DNA of 64,000 nt, taken from the NCBI GenBank assembly GCA_021018815.1, contig JAITYX010000058.1, positions 3,799,001 to 3,863,000 on the forward strand. The letters run 5' to 3'. Below, piece by piece: positions 22,999-34,756 of this stretch. Numbering within the stretch: position 1 is the stretch's first letter; the number at the start of each line of letters is the position of its first letter. The stretch is from Talinum fruticosum (lineage: Eukaryota; Streptophyta; Magnoliopsida; Caryophyllales; Talinaceae). Both the position numbers and the translations under genes were made by a program. The notes under the pieces are model-generated. The model did not search any database and had not been told where the DNA came from. It was given only the letters and a program-made list of their open reading frames with translations.

Positions 22999-24182
22999 TC
23001 AATCAAATAATGATGCAATCATCATGCCAAGATCATTCCTAATAAAGCAAAACCGATCTTCACTTAGAGGTTTTGTGAAGATATTAACTAATTGAAATTT
23101 TGCAGGAATAAACTCGAGTGCAATATCACCTTTTTCACGAGTGGTCTCTCGGAAAATGATATCCGACCTCGACACGCTTTGTTTTTTAATGTTGGACTGG
23201 ATTCTTTGTAATGCTTATCGCACTTTGATTATCACACTTGATTGGGATAGATGTGAATGACAATCCTATATCCTTTAATCGTTGCTTGATCCATAAAATG
23301 TGAAGCTAGAATGTATTCCGCCTCAACTGTTCATAGAGCGACTAAATTTCATTTCTTTGAGTGTCAAGAGATGATTGATTCACCCAGAAATTGACAATGC
23401 TCCTGAGGTGCTCTCTCTATCAACCTTGTATCCAGCATAGTCAGCATTTGAATATCCAAGTGAGAGTTAGACTTGAGTCCTTTGAATACCAAATACAAAG
23501 TGTCTTAGTTCCTGCAAGACATCTAAAAATTCTATTCACCGCGAGTGAGATGTGATTCTTTTGGATTAGCTTAAAATCTTGCACATAAACAAACACTAAA
23601 CATGATATCCGGCCTACTAGACGTATGATAAAGTAGAGATCCAATCATACCTCTACGAGTTTCGATCTACGAGCATTACCTTTCTCATTTGAGTCCAGTT
23701 TGGTACTGCTACTCATTGGTGTTGCTCCATGTTTCAAATCTTGTAGCTTGTACTTCTTGAGTAACTCCTTTATGTATTTGGATTAATGAACATAGATGCC
23801 GTCCTTTTCTTGCTTGATTTGTAATCCGGGAAAGAAATTGAGTTCTCCCATAATACTCCTTTTGAACTGTTGTGTCATCAACTCACAAAACTCTTCGCAT
23901 AGAGTTTTATTAGTATCTCTAAAATTAACGTCATCAACATAAATATAAATAACAATAAAATCATTCCCCTTGGTTTTTATAAAAAGATTTTTGTCAATAA
24001 GGCCTCTTTTGAAATGATTTTTAACTAAGAAACTGCTCGGTTTTTCATACCAAGCTCCGGGAGCTTGTTTCGGACCATACAAAGCTTTTTCCAATTGGAA
24101 GACATTATTTGGAAATTGAGAGTTTTCAAATTCAGGGGTTTCTTAACATAAATTTCTTCTTGAATATAACAATTTACGAAAT
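22999..24182 (-). pseudogene. pol: Copia RNase H and RT C-terminal part, element A-
   Basis: Read leftward from 24182: the RT palm with YIYVDDVNFRDTNKTL (YVDD intact, about 23955-23905), ELNFFPGLQIKQEKDGIYV, then the RT thumb/connection near 23780-23640, and RNase H (SADYAGYK near 23440) with stops, ending at about 22999. Its reading frame broke where a 1.24-kb element inserted at 24183; RT resumes at 25424. The third ORF starts 517 bp after the stop. Confidence 0.85.
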
Positions 24183-25423
24183 TGATGTATAGTGGGACGG
24201 AAGTAAAAAGAAAGAGGGAAGCCGTAAGGGAAGTTGCTTGGACAGAATGGGTCCTACAGGTGTGGTTTTGGGAGATTGGGTGAAAGCGGGGTCAAATGAA
24301 GGAGATTTTGGCTGAAATTTAGTGGGGGATGAGGTAACTGGTCCGGGAAGGTCCGGGTAAAATTTGGGAATTTTTGGAGAACGGAATCACCTTTATCTGC
24401 AAGCTTGAAGTTAACGATGACTGGGCTGGACGGCGGACTGATACTCTTTGTTTGGATCAAAGGTGGGTGACGATAGGGTTCTTGGATGTGGCTAGTTTTT
24501 TTTGGGGGGAGGGAGTAGACACACTGGAAGGATAGTGGGTGAAATTTGGAGTGAAATGGTCGGGTGGATTATGAGATATGCGAATCGAAAATCGATGAAC
24601 CGATAGAACCAAGGAACCCACAGATACGTAAACACCACTATGGATCACCTTGGGGCATCTCTAGCCTTGCCGGATACAGAAACACCACCGGTGGCTTAGA
24701 AGACTCAATAGGACACCACCAAGCCGCCAAACTTGGATACGATAATTGAGAGTTTGAAAGGGTGAGCAATCCAGCTCGAGTATAACACTCATATAATTCA
24801 TCAAAGTTGTTTTTACATCATGTATGCATGCTGAATTTATAGTGCCTTAAAATGGCACTTTACAAAGCTGAAAAATAAAACAAAATAACAAAGATTCTTT
24901 TCTCTCCTCCAAGTTAAGATAGGATGAATTTCGGCCTAGTATTTTGAGAATTAGGAACATGTGGTTGTGAGGCCTTTTCCCCTTATGCAAGCTTCATTTC
25001 CATTTGGCCAACACATCATATTCCAAGAGGCTTCTAGAAGGCCTTCTTTCCTCTCCTTTGACGCATCACTTTAGGCGCCTAATCATATTGCATTTGGACC
25101 TTGGATCGATAAAAAATATGCACCAAGTTATTTATGTGCAAAAGACATAACACCTCACGGTTAGTCATGGCCGAACTTCCTTTGCTCTAACACGGAGGAA
25201 TTAGGTGGATAGCTTTGATTCTTCTTGCCTATCCTTTTTGGCTCCTTGGATGAACTTTTATTTATGAACATTAACTCATAAAGATCAAACTCTCAGCTTC
25301 TCATCCTCCGGGATCAAAAATTATTAAAACAAATTCAAGTAACTCCGGTTGATTTCCACGCATGGTTAACCCTTCAAAATGTATTTCCTTTAGCTCATAT
25401 TTTAGGGCAGTCCACTTTCCATC
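24183..25423 (-). mobile_element. Solo-LTR-like insertion in copia RT
   Basis: 1241 bp, interrupting RT at a defined codon position. It is flanked by the 5-bp direct repeat GAAAT (24178-24182 and 25424-25428). It starts TGATG and ends CATC, so the ends are short inverted repeats of LTR type, lacking the last A. A TATA sequence CTATAAATT lies on the minus strand at 24834-24842, so I assign minus orientation. It is unlike the other LTRs in the window. Pro-rich open stretches at 24648-24254 on the minus strand look like chance. Confidence 0.65.
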
Positions 25424-27395
25424 GAAATGCACACTTAATATCCATTTGATATAACTTAGTAGTGTTCATGCTAGATGCAAACGCTAAGAGAATTCCGATT
25501 GCCTCAATTTTAGCAACAGGTGCAAAGGTTTCCCCACAATAAATTCCCTCTTGTTGGTTATATCCATAAGCAATTAATCCGGCTTTGTTTCGACTACCAA
25601 CCCTCCCTCATCTAGTTTGTTTTTGAATACCCATTTGGTTCCCATAACTGGGTGGTCGGAAGGTCGTTTAGTCGGAGTCTAGACTTGGTTTCTTTCAAAT
25701 CGACTTAATTCATCTTGCATGGCCTCTAACCATTTATATTCAAGTAGGGCTTCTAATATATTTTTAGGTTCAATTAATGAATTGAATGCTGAAAATTCGC
25801 ATAAGTTTTGCAAAGAAGAACGAGTCTTGACCCCAATGTTGATGTCGAAATGATGTTCTAAAATGGGTGACTAGATGCATATTTGAAAGATTTACCTGAC
25901 CTTTAATTTACAAGATTTATTGGTTGAATGTTCCGATCTTCGGTTCGTTCGGCTTGTGGAAATTTTTCTTTAGGTTGATCTTCAACCGTCTAAGCCGGTT
26001 CTCAAACTCGTTCATTCCGAGTAGGCTCGGTTCCTTTGTTTTCGTTCATTTTGAGCTCAGCCTCTGCTATGTCATCTTCATCTCGATTGAGCTTCATATC
26101 TAAGAAAGTGGATTCACTTATACTGCCATGATCAATTTCATCAAAGATAATGTGGATACTCTCTTCCCCTTTGTTAGTTCTCTTATTAAAGATTCTATAA
26201 GCTTTGCTATGTGAAGAATATTTGAGAAAATACCTTCATCCGACCTTGCATCAAATTTGGTCAGATTTTCCTTACCATTGTTATACACAAAGCACTTATA
26301 TCCAAATGGTTTCAAGTACGAAATGTTAGGCTTCTTCCCTTTATATAGCTCGTAGGGTTTCTTCTTCGAATTGGTTGAATGAGGCATCTATTTAGAGTGT
26401 AGTTTGTTATGTTAACTGCCTTAGCCTAGAAATAGTAAGGTAGAGCATTTTCAATCATCATTGTCATTCCTATTTCTTCAAGTGTCCTGTTCTTTCTCTC
26501 CACTACTCCATTTTGTTGAGGAGTTCTTGGTGTTGAGAAGTTACGGGAGATGTCATTCTTGTCACGAAGTCTAAAAATTATGAGTAATTGAACTCCCTTC
26601 CATGGTCGGTTCGAATTCTCCTGATCTAAATCTCGAGACTCCACTTGTATTTTCCTACGGATCTTAGTGAACTGTTTGAATGCTTGATTTTTGTCTTCAA
26701 AAACACACACTCGGTAAATCGTGAGTAATCATCAACAATAACTAGCACATCCGATTTACCTCCTATGCTTTTAACAGAACTTCACCACACAAATCCAAAT
26801 AAATTATATCAATCACTTTCGATGTAGATACTATCTTGAGTGGCTTAAGAGATTATCTAACTTGTTTTCCTTTTGTGCATGCATCACGATTTTATCTTTC
26901 TTAAATGAACAGTTAGGCAATCCTCTAGCTTATCCATAAGATGCAAGTTTCTTGATAGTATGCATGCTAATATGACCTAGTCTACGATGCCATGTCCATG
27001 AATCATCATTCAAAGAAGCTTTTAAACATGATAAATCTTGACTAGAATCACAAAGAGGAATAGTGTACGTGTTACTCGACCTCATACCCGATAGCTTTGT
27101 CTCTTTAGTGACTAAATCAGAAATGAAGCAGTTGTTCCGAGTGAACCTTACCTCTTGGCCTTTGTCAAATAGTTGAAAGATACTCAAAGGATTATATTTG
27201 AGCCCTTTGACAAAGTATATTGGACTAACCGAGTTGTCTCCTTGACTAATTCCGCCAATTCCAATTATCTTGCCCTTACTATTATCTCTAAATGTGACTT
27301 TTCCTCCTTTCATCTCTTCAAGCTCGAGAAGAGTCTTGAATTTCCAGACATGTGGTGTGAGTATCCACTATCTTACCAATGACCTTTTCGTTTCG
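25424..27395 (-). pseudogene. pol: Copia PR-IN-RT N-terminal part, element A-
   Basis: From right to left: protease with DSGYSHHMSG at 27392-27350 (catalytic DSG intact), then GGKVTFRDNSKGKIIGIGGI (27300 on). GAG-pre-integrase follows with TWHRRLGHISMHTIKKLASY (26990-26933). Integrase runs to about 26110, with NGVVERKNRTLEEIG (catalytic Glu, near 26500) but the second Asp region frameshifted. The ORF at 26387-26118 continues with YELYKGKKPNISYLKPFGYK. A linker and the start of RT (ending 25424) follow. Several stops and frameshifts show it is inactive. Confidence 0.85.
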
Positions 27396-28990
27396 AGTTA
27401 CCCACAAGAGCAGAAACAAACTAACCCTTCTCACTTCCTCTTACAAACCCAAGAATCTGTCTTTTCTGTGGTCCTTTTTTTAGGAAGAGCACTTCGGGAA
27501 CCCAGATTTGAGTGATTTTGGCTTTGGTTTGATTCTATTCTTCTTTCTTGAGAACCGACTTTATGTCTCTATCTTTTGAAAACCTCTCTTTTTGTAAATA
27601 GGTTGACAAGATTGTTTCAAAACACTGGTCCAGGCTCGGTCCTTTTCCTTTTTGAATGAATGGGACCACGCTCAGCCTTCCCGAAGTTCATAGTTATGGA
27701 ATCATTTTTAAAAAGATTTTTGTAGAAATTATCTTCCTCTTCGACATTATAACCAAGACCTTTTTTTGAAATGAGACACACTGAGAACCAAGTAATAAAT
27801 TAAGGTTTTTCGACATTGAGTGAGTTTTAAAACTAACTCTTGAGACCGAGTCTCATTCTATGCTCATTCTATACTATGAGGCACTCGGATCGAGTCTCAT
27901 TATCTTTAGTACTCGGTATCAAGTACTTTCGGATCCTATCTCAAATTTTCTAAATCATTTTTTAAAGAGGTGTTCTCAACATTAAGAGACTTTAGTTTCT
28001 TTTTAAACCCATAAAATTCATAATTTGGCTTATTCTCTTATATAAAAATATATCTACCAAGATCAAGCTTGGAGAATTTAGGATGTAGTTGATTACCTCC
28101 TAAGGATATATTTGCTCGATATCGATGCATCTCTTTCTAACTGGGATCCAGCTTCGAGCCTAATAAAGCCATTAGACACTTTGATGCTTCATCACTGTCA
28201 TCATCTTCTTCGATTCATCATCACTCCAGGTAGCTACCACAACCTTTTTTCTTCTTTCTGTCTTTCTTTCTCTTTAGATAGTCTTTGACTATGTGCTTTT
28301 TATTGCCACACTCAAAACAGACCATAGTTCTTAGTTAAAGGAAAATTGGAAGAGGATGACAATTTACCTTTTTATCTTTCTTGTAGAACTCTTGCCTAGG
28401 CTTCTTGTACCACTTTTTGTATTTTATCATTTTCTTGAAATCTCGGGCTAGAAGTGTTCTTTTGAGGCCTTGAGAGCAATGTTTGTTTTGGTGTTGACCT
28501 CAACTTCTTCCTCTTCGAGATGTAGCTCATGGGTGAGAAATTTCCCAATAAGCTCATATGGCTTTAGTAGAGAGAGGTCTTGAGCTTCTTCTATTGTTGT
28601 CATCTTGGGACCCCATCTTCTCTTGGGTAGACTCCTCATAATCTTTCTTATAACTTCTTTATGAGTCATCTTTCTTCCAAGAGAGTTGAGATTGTCGACA
28701 ATCTTAGTGAATCGAATGTACATAAGAGTGATGTTCTCATCGGTCTCCATCTTGAACACTTCATACTTGTGGAGATATTAACTTATCTTGGCTTGCTTAA
28801 CATGACTTATACCTTTATAGGTAGTAGTGTATCCCAAACTTCTTTGGAGTGTCACAAGCAGATACTCGTTGTATTCTCGTTGCATCAATTACACACAACG
28901 AGTGTGTTCATTGCCTTGAAATTGTTTCTATACTTCTCGTTCTTTTCAGCGGTGAAGTCGGACTTCACCTTAGGTACTATTTGAGTTCCT
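27396..28990 (-). pseudogene. gag: Copia gag relic, element A-, N-terminus missing
   Basis: The capsid block is at 28759-28448: MYIRFTKIVDNLNSLGRKMT, then IMRSLPKRRWGPKMTTIEEA, LLTHELHLEEE and a Lys-rich tail. A zinc knuckle near 28330-28280 reads CFECGNKKHIVKDY, with the last Cys replaced by Tyr. The acidic/Ser region to about 27700 separates it from protease. The start codon and the first about 60 residues, present in the copy at 53817 (-), are absent, as are the PBS and 5' LTR; the element ends at about 28990. Confidence 0.8.
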
Positions 28991-29204
28991 TCGTCTTTTG
29001 TAAAATTATTTGAAAAAAGTGACTATGTTCTTTTCTATACTTCGTCTTTCATAAAAATACAAATATTTTAGTTTGAATTTAAAAAGGATAGAAAAAGGAC
29101 GGAAGAAATTTCAGGGATGTTATTTAGGCGGGATTTAATGTGGTGCAAGTAACAATTGAACAAAAAATATTTCAATTATAGTATTAGATATTATGTATCA
29201 TTCG
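28991..29204. other. Short unassigned AT-rich stretch
   Basis: About 210 bp with no ORF and no repeat match that I can see. It lies between the truncated A- gag and a plus-oriented copia LTR fragment. Confidence 0.5.
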
Positions 29205-29874
29205 AGTACATACATAAATGGAATTGGAATATATTGAATTTTAGAATTAAAATTTCTAGTTTAATAAATTAATGATTTTAGTCGTTGTTTGAATTATTTA
29301 ATTATAGTCCTTATCTAATGTTGGATCAAAGTAGTTTTATACTTCGAGTACGATCTATAATTTGTTTTTACAGGTTTATTGAAGCATATTAAGCTCGGTT
29401 TAAAAGCAAAAACAACAGGCTTCTTACCCTTTCAACACAACGACATGTAAAATCGCTATTTCGAGGCGAGACTTAGAGACTATGTTAGGGATGTTTGTTT
29501 CCGTTTCCGATAAACTTAAGAGCTTCAATATAACAATTATTTCTACCCTAGTTTTCAGACACAAGTGGGTCAAACACTACAAAAAAAAAACACATAAATA
29601 GTGATGGACGTCTTCGACGGGTTCTTACCCGACGGGATTCCAACGAGGGTTTTTTGGAATTCCGATCGGAACTCGTCGAAACTTGTTGGAGTTTTCGTTG
29701 GAATTCGGCAAATTCCGTCGGTATTTCAACTTTTTATTTTTTATAGTGGAATTACTTTTTGAGGCTAGAACCTATGCTCAATAAATATATCCACAACGGT
29801 TTTATTTACGAGGACTCGAGTATTCGTTGTAATGGCTAGTTGATCCATGAGCCCAAGCCCGAGGTATAATGGCC
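29205..29874 (+). mobile_element. Copia LTR fragment (plus), carrying a MITE
   Basis: It matches A+ LTR 18090-18490: TGTTGGATCAAAGTAG near 29325 versus CTTGGACCAAAGTATG, the GGCTTCTTAC segment, AGGGATGTTTGTTTC, and, after the MITE, ATCCACAACGGTTTTATTTA versus ATTCACAACGGTTCTATTTT. Both LTR ends are missing. The 174-bp insertion at 29575-29748 splits it cleanly. Confidence 0.75.
29575..29748. mobile_element. CACTA-type MITE
   Basis: 174 bp beginning CACTACAAAAAAAAAA and ending TTTTTTATAGTG, the inverted ends typical of CACTA (En/Spm) transposons. The interior carries CGACGGG- and GTCGGAATT-type motifs repeated in both orientations, also usual for this superfamily. It has no coding capacity. 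Target duplication AAA/GAA (3 bp). Comparison with the related LTR at 18370-18385 gives the empty site GTAGGTTGAATT, which supports the exact borders. Confidence 0.8.
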
Positions 29875-30033
29875 CAATTTGAGATGAATTTTATTTTTGG
29901 CTAAATGCAAAAATGGAAAAAAAAATGCAAGCATTTTGAAAAGTCAAAGCCCTAAGAAAAACTAGAAGCTGTCTTAAAAAGAGATGACTGTCCTTGCTAG
30001 GACCCTCTTTGGTCGACCGAGGTGGCCGACACT
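29875..30033 (-). mobile_element. Gypsy leader fragment, inverted
   Basis: The reverse complement matches the leader end of copies I and II: one ~47-bp repeat unit (AATTTGAGATGAATTTTATT on the plus strand), the TTTTGAAAAGTCAAAGCCCT segment and the CCGAGGTGGCC segment. It abuts the intact gypsy LTR start at 30034, so that element probably inserted into an older, opposite copy. Confidence 0.65.
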
Positions 30034-31990
30034 CGTAGACACCTAAAACTTGTCATCCTTATCTCTTTCATTTCGGTATTTAATTTTGTTAGCCCGGTGA
30101 TGAAATCTCGATCCTGTTTGTGGATTTGGATCACGGTCGATGTCCGATTGGCGTGACGAAGCTATTAAACCGCAAAAAACCATTTAGCACCGGAAAATAA
30201 GCCTTTTATGCCTTGGGTTGAAGCCCGGGTTAATGTTCCGAGTTAACTCCTGGTCGACGCCGCTTATAGAGCATTATCACTCTCAAAACGCCGCATTTCA
30301 TCATCGGCGCGCAAGCGAGACACGGAGCTTAGTGCGTCTATATGACATCGCATTGGCCGGTGCCACGTTTCATGGTAAACATCACAAAAATGCTGAGCTT
30401 TGCTTGCACGCGTCCAACCGAGACAGGATGCTCACTTTCACTAAACGACGCCATGAAAGGTCGGCGTCGTGTTTCAGGGATTTTGCTCCGGAACGCTATG
30501 TTTCACTTCGAGTTTAGCTACAACACGAAGGGAGCGTAGTTAGTACGATGTCGTTTACGTCCAGCAATACGCGACATGTAATCGTTCCGGGATCCAATCC
30601 AAGCTTGATTTGGTCTAACTTTTTGTGATTCTCGCAACCAGTTTTTGCTTATTTCGACGGCTGCGGTCGGGTAAAACCCTAGGTCATTTGTGACCTAATC
30701 ATTTCCTATAAACAGAGAGCTTAGGCTCGTTATTTGCATATGGATCTTTCCTATGCATTGCGCTGCTGAAGTTTGATTAAGAGCTACCGAATATTCACTT
30801 ATTCCGATCTCTTGGTCTCCCTTAATGTAATCCTCCCTATACCATCGACATTTGAACCTCAATGCTCCATCGAGTCACATACATCTTTCTACCTACCTTC
30901 ATAAAAATTCATAAAAAGCCTCTTCTAGTCACCGCCGTCACACTATCGGATTTGGTTGGAGACCGAGATCGCGAGTGGGAGAACACGAAGGCGCTAAATC
31001 TACCTTCAATTATGGTTTATTTAATTTTGTTATTTATTGTTTACAGTATCCTGGAGAAATATGTAATCGCATTTAATTTCTCCCCGCCCGATGTAACCTT
31101 TTATTTTTTTTCGCTTTCTTTTACTTTTCTTTTTGTTTTCTTTTCGCTTTCATTCATTGCTTTCATATCTCGCCTTTATCGCCTTCGTTAGCATGCCCGG
31201 GTTATTTTAAATTTCACATCTTAATAAGTTGTATACATGTCTTTAATGCATTACATAAACTCACATCTCATATTAGTAAAGGTCGTGCTGTTGATAAGGG
31301 GAACGTAAGGGCTTATCCCTACGTTTCACACCTTCGACCCCAAATATGGATTCTAGATCGATGGAGTCAATTTTAAACCTCTTTCAATGTTGGTTTCCCC
31401 ATATTAAATTGGAAGAGTATTTCTTTATTTTATTTTTGCTAGTTTTGGCTCCTAGAAGTGACTAGCGACTCTATTTTCTTGTTTTATTTCTCCTAATTCG
31501 CTCCTTGACATTTCGATTGAAAAACAACAAAATAGGGTTTTTGTTTTTGACAGTTAGGTCATGGACCAAGACTCGACCACCTAAGTCACGACCCATGGCC
31601 AGCACCGTCAACCGTATCGACATTGGCTCTCATAAGTGTTGGACGCTCAATGGGTAGGGCTTCTGTCCAAGCAAGTGTTTTTACACCGGTCCGGTCCAAA
31701 AGCCCTACGATAGAATTAAATTAATATTGATTTGTTTTATTTTTAGTTGTGAAATAATATTTCGAGGTTTCTAAAAATAATTCCTAAAATAAAATGATTA
31801 GTAAAATCGCCAATCACTTTTTCTTAACTTATTTTAATTCGGATTATAAAAATCGAAAATCTTATAGGGGATACATCCCTATTTCAAGAAATTATCCCCT
31901 TTAAAAAACCAAATTCCATCATCAAAAATGAGGAACCCCGCCTATTTGTGGGGAAGCTCGGTCCTAGGTTTCGGGGTGTGTTGTTTCTAG
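30034..31990 (+). mobile_element. Ty3/gypsy LTR, copy III, nearly full length
   Basis: It begins CGTAGACACCTAAAACTTGT, which corresponds to the TGTAGACACC start common in plant gypsy LTRs with the first T changed. It runs about 1.96 kb to the primer-binding site. It shares with copies I and II the GACGCC/GCGTCG-rich U3 (30250-30560), a TATA-like CCTATAAACAGAGAGC at about 30709, and the GGCCCAAAAGCC-type segment near 31690. The C, G and T-rich part at 31080-31200 is pyrimidine-rich. Confidence 0.75.
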
Positions 31991-31992
31991 GG

Positions 31993-32010
31993 TGGCGACT
32001 CCACTTGGAG
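31993..32010 (+). promoter_or_regulatory. Gypsy primer-binding site, copy III
   Basis: TGGCGACTCCACTTGGAG follows the LTR end by two bases. Tat/Ogre elements use a tRNA-Arg-type primer site starting TGGCGACTCC, from established knowledge of that lineage. This is the best-kept site of the three gypsy copies. Confidence 0.65.
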
Positions 32011-32735
32011 ATAGTATCACTTGTTTAGAGGGTGAGACTTGAATGTTTGAGTTGTGAGTTTTAGTAATGTGTTTTGCATTAGGCATTCTGCATTTAGGGA
32101 ACCTCAAACATAGTTGTTTTTAATTTCGACCTTTAGGCTTTAACTTTTAACAACAATTTTGGAAGAGGTTTGAACCGCTAACCCAAACGGGCCCTACTAG
32201 GCATTATTGTCGGTGAGGCAGTACCTCTTCCCTCGAGCACACTCTCTTTGAAGGCACCAAGGATTCATTCTTTTCCTATCATGCACCCCACGAAGGACTA
32301 AATGCTCGGACTATGGGACATCTTACATCCTACCTAGATTGATCCCTCTTTTCACCATAGACCGCCACCTTGTCTTTTCATTTGCATGCTTGAATGAATG
32401 TGGTTTCTTTTAGTATTGAATCTCCTACTTGTGAACTTTAAGTTTAGGTTATGAGTGTTGTTTAACCCTTACATGGGTGCAAATAAAATACCATAATTAA
32501 TTTCTTCGAGTCGGTCCATTATGTGCATTTTTAGCCAAAAGCCAAAAATGACCTTTCCCTTTTAGGTCGGACCATTAATTGCATTTCTGATCATCCAAAA
32601 AATTCATTTTAGTCTAGGTAGTCTAGATTTCAGGTAGCCACCGGTCACCGGGCTTAACCCGAGCCTCGCCACCGGTGGTCGATCCGAGAAGGGTATTACT
32701 AGGGACCCTCTCGCATTACGTTTTTCATTTTCAAT
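32011..32735 (+). mobile_element. Gypsy 5' leader, copy III
   Basis: Matches 12129-12904, including GAGGGTGAGACTTGAATG, TGGAAGAGGTTTGAACCG, CATGCACCCCACGAAGGACT and CTTACATGGGTGCAAATAAA. It is non-coding and ends in the tandem repeats. Confidence 0.7.
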
Positions 32736-32978
32736 TTTCATTTAACCAAATAAATTTATCTCAAATTAGATGAGTCCATTTTGCATTTTTCATTTTTCAT
32801 TTAGCCAAAATAAATTCATCTCAAATTACGTGAGTCCGTTTTTAATTTTAAGTTTTTCATTTAACAAAATAAATTCATCTCAAATTAGGTGAGTTCATTT
32901 ATCATTTTCAATTTTTCATATAGCCAAATAAAATTCATCTCAAATTCAGAAAATTTGGATCCGCACTCGGACTCGTTA

Positions 32979-33011
<33 letters not shown>

Positions 33012-33318
33012 CATTTAGCCATATTAAATTCATCTCAAATTAGGTGACTCCATTTTGCATTTTTAATTTTCATTTAGCCAAAATAAATTCATCTCAAATT
33101 AAGTTACTCCATTTTACATTTTTCATTTTTCATTTAGATAAATAAATTCATCTCAAATTAGGTGAGTCCATTTTTTATTTTTTATTTTCATTTAGCCAAA
33201 ATAAATTCATCCCGAATTAGGTGAGTCAATTTTTCATTTAGCTGGAATAAATTCATCTCGAATTAGGTGAGTCGGGTTTTGCATTTAACATTTTCATTTA
33301 GGCAAAATAAATTCATCT
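32736..33318 (+). repeat. Tandem leader repeats, copy III (about ten units), with a (TA)n insert
   Basis: Units built on AAATAAATTCATCTCAAATT, here alternating with TTTTTCATTTAGCC linkers. A unique 32-bp segment plus a (TA)14 run (32981-33009) is embedded, which may be a later insertion. The array ends abruptly at 33318 where copia RT begins, so no gypsy gag follows. Confidence 0.85.
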
Positions 33319-34173
33319 TCAATGAGACATGAGTTCTAAATGATTATGATGGGAGAACTAAATTTTTCTATGGACTACAAATCAAGCAAGAGAAGGATAA
33401 CCAAGGAGTTATTGAAGAAGCACATGCTACAAGATGTGAAGCATGCAACAACACCAATAGGTAGCACTACAAAACTGGACTCAAATGAGAAATGTAAAGC
33501 AGTAGATTAGAAACTCTACAGAGGTATGATTGGATCTCTAATTTATCTCACATCTAGTAGGCTAGATATCATGTTCAGCGTTTGCCTTTGTGCAAGATTT
33601 GAAGCTAACCCTAAGGAATGACATCTCACTGCGGTGAAGAGAATCTTTAGATATCTTGCGGGGACTCAAACACTTGGTGTCCGGTATTCAAAGGACTTAT
33701 ATCGACCCTCACTCGGATAATCTGCTGCTGACTATGCTGGATATAATGTTGATAGAAAGAGCACATCAGGAGCATGCCAATTTCTGGATGAGTCACTCAT
33801 CTCCTGGCATTCAAAGAAGCAAAACTCGGTTGCTCTATCAACTGCCGATGCTGAGTACATAGCAGTTGGAGCTTTCGTGCTTAGATTCTCTGGATCAAGC
33901 AACGCTTGAAGGATCTAGGACTGTCATTCACATAAATCCCAATTAAGAGTGATAATCAAAGTGCCATCAACATCACAAAGAATCCAATTTAACATTCCTA
34001 AACGAAAGACATTAAGGTTAGGTATCATTTTCTCGAGAGACCATTATGAGAAAGGTGATATTGAACTTGAGCTTATCCGAACCAAATTTCAATTATGTGA
34101 TATTTTCACCAAACCTCTAAGTGTAGATCGGTTTTGCTTTATTAGGAATGAACTTAGGATGCTAGTTTCATGA
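33319..34173 (+). pseudogene. pol: Copia RT end and RNase H, element H
   Basis: It starts inside RT (MRHEF...MMGELNF) with no upstream part. RT connection follows (KELLKKH, TPIGSTTKLDS near 33450), then DIMFSVCLCARFEANP near 33570 and RNase H from about 33690: SADYAGYNVDRKST near 33722, then SWHSKKQNSVALSTADAEY near 33800 (the copia RNase H signature), and NQSAINITKNPI near 33953. The ORF 33949-34173 ends with RFCFIRNELRMLVS and a stop at 34173. Frameshifts near 33650 and 33880 break it. The third ORF lies 584 bp downstream. Confidence 0.85.
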
Positions 34174-34571
34174 TTATCCGATTTATTGCATGAGTTATTG
34201 AAAATTTGATTGATTGTTATACTTCTTGAGTGAATAACAAATGGATAAGTTGAATTAAGATGAGACCGAGCTATGAGTTATTAGTTTCCTAAGTGTGTTC
34301 CGAGTCACTCGGACACATTACTTAGTCGGACTCGGTTTATGAGATCGGTGGACAACAAAATTCTGAGATCATCTCTAGATTAATGGAGAATGTTGGAAAT
34401 GTTTTCGAAAATATCTCTTACTCTCACTAGCACACTAATAGTCTACAAACTAGTCGTTAGAGGGAAGCGGTTTCGAAGCTAGCCATTGCACACTAGAATA
34501 TTCAACGGTCTCGATAACCGCTACTTTAAGGGCTGTGTCGAAAGGATTTTGTTCAATGAAAGCTTTTGTTT

Positions 34572-34579
34572 TATAAATA
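34572..34579 (+). promoter_or_regulatory. TATA box of the third ORF, element H
   Basis: TATAAATA followed by GCAGCCCTT, 185 bp before the ATG at 34757 and 400 bp after the RNase H stop. The same box plus a similar downstream CA(T/G)CCCTT occurs at 58910 and 41770 on the minus strand. Pyrimidine-rich DNA (34640-34740) follows, as is usual near plant transcription starts. Confidence 0.65.
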
Positions 34580-34756
34580 GCAGCCCTTCGTTCTCATTCG
34601 ATCACTTTGATATTTCTTACTCTCACTCTTGCTCTCTTTTCTCTCGTACTCGGACACTTCTCGTATTGCTCTCTCTCTCTCTCCCTCTCTCATACTCACT
34701 CTTGTTCATCCACTCTCTTGTCTCTTTTACACTCAACTGCTCTCACTCTATCAATC

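Noticed and set aside
24254..24648. Two Pro/Ser-rich minus-strand ORFs
   Set aside because: They lie inside the insertion with LTR-type ends, have no domain and look like low-complexity chance frames.
32981..33009. (TA)n run as a regulatory or origin element
   Set aside because: A plain microsatellite inside the leader repeats, with nothing around it to suggest function.
32736..33318. CRISPR-like regularly repeated units
   Set aside because: The linkers are themselves repetitive, the location is the leader of a plant gypsy element, and there are no unique spacers or cas genes.
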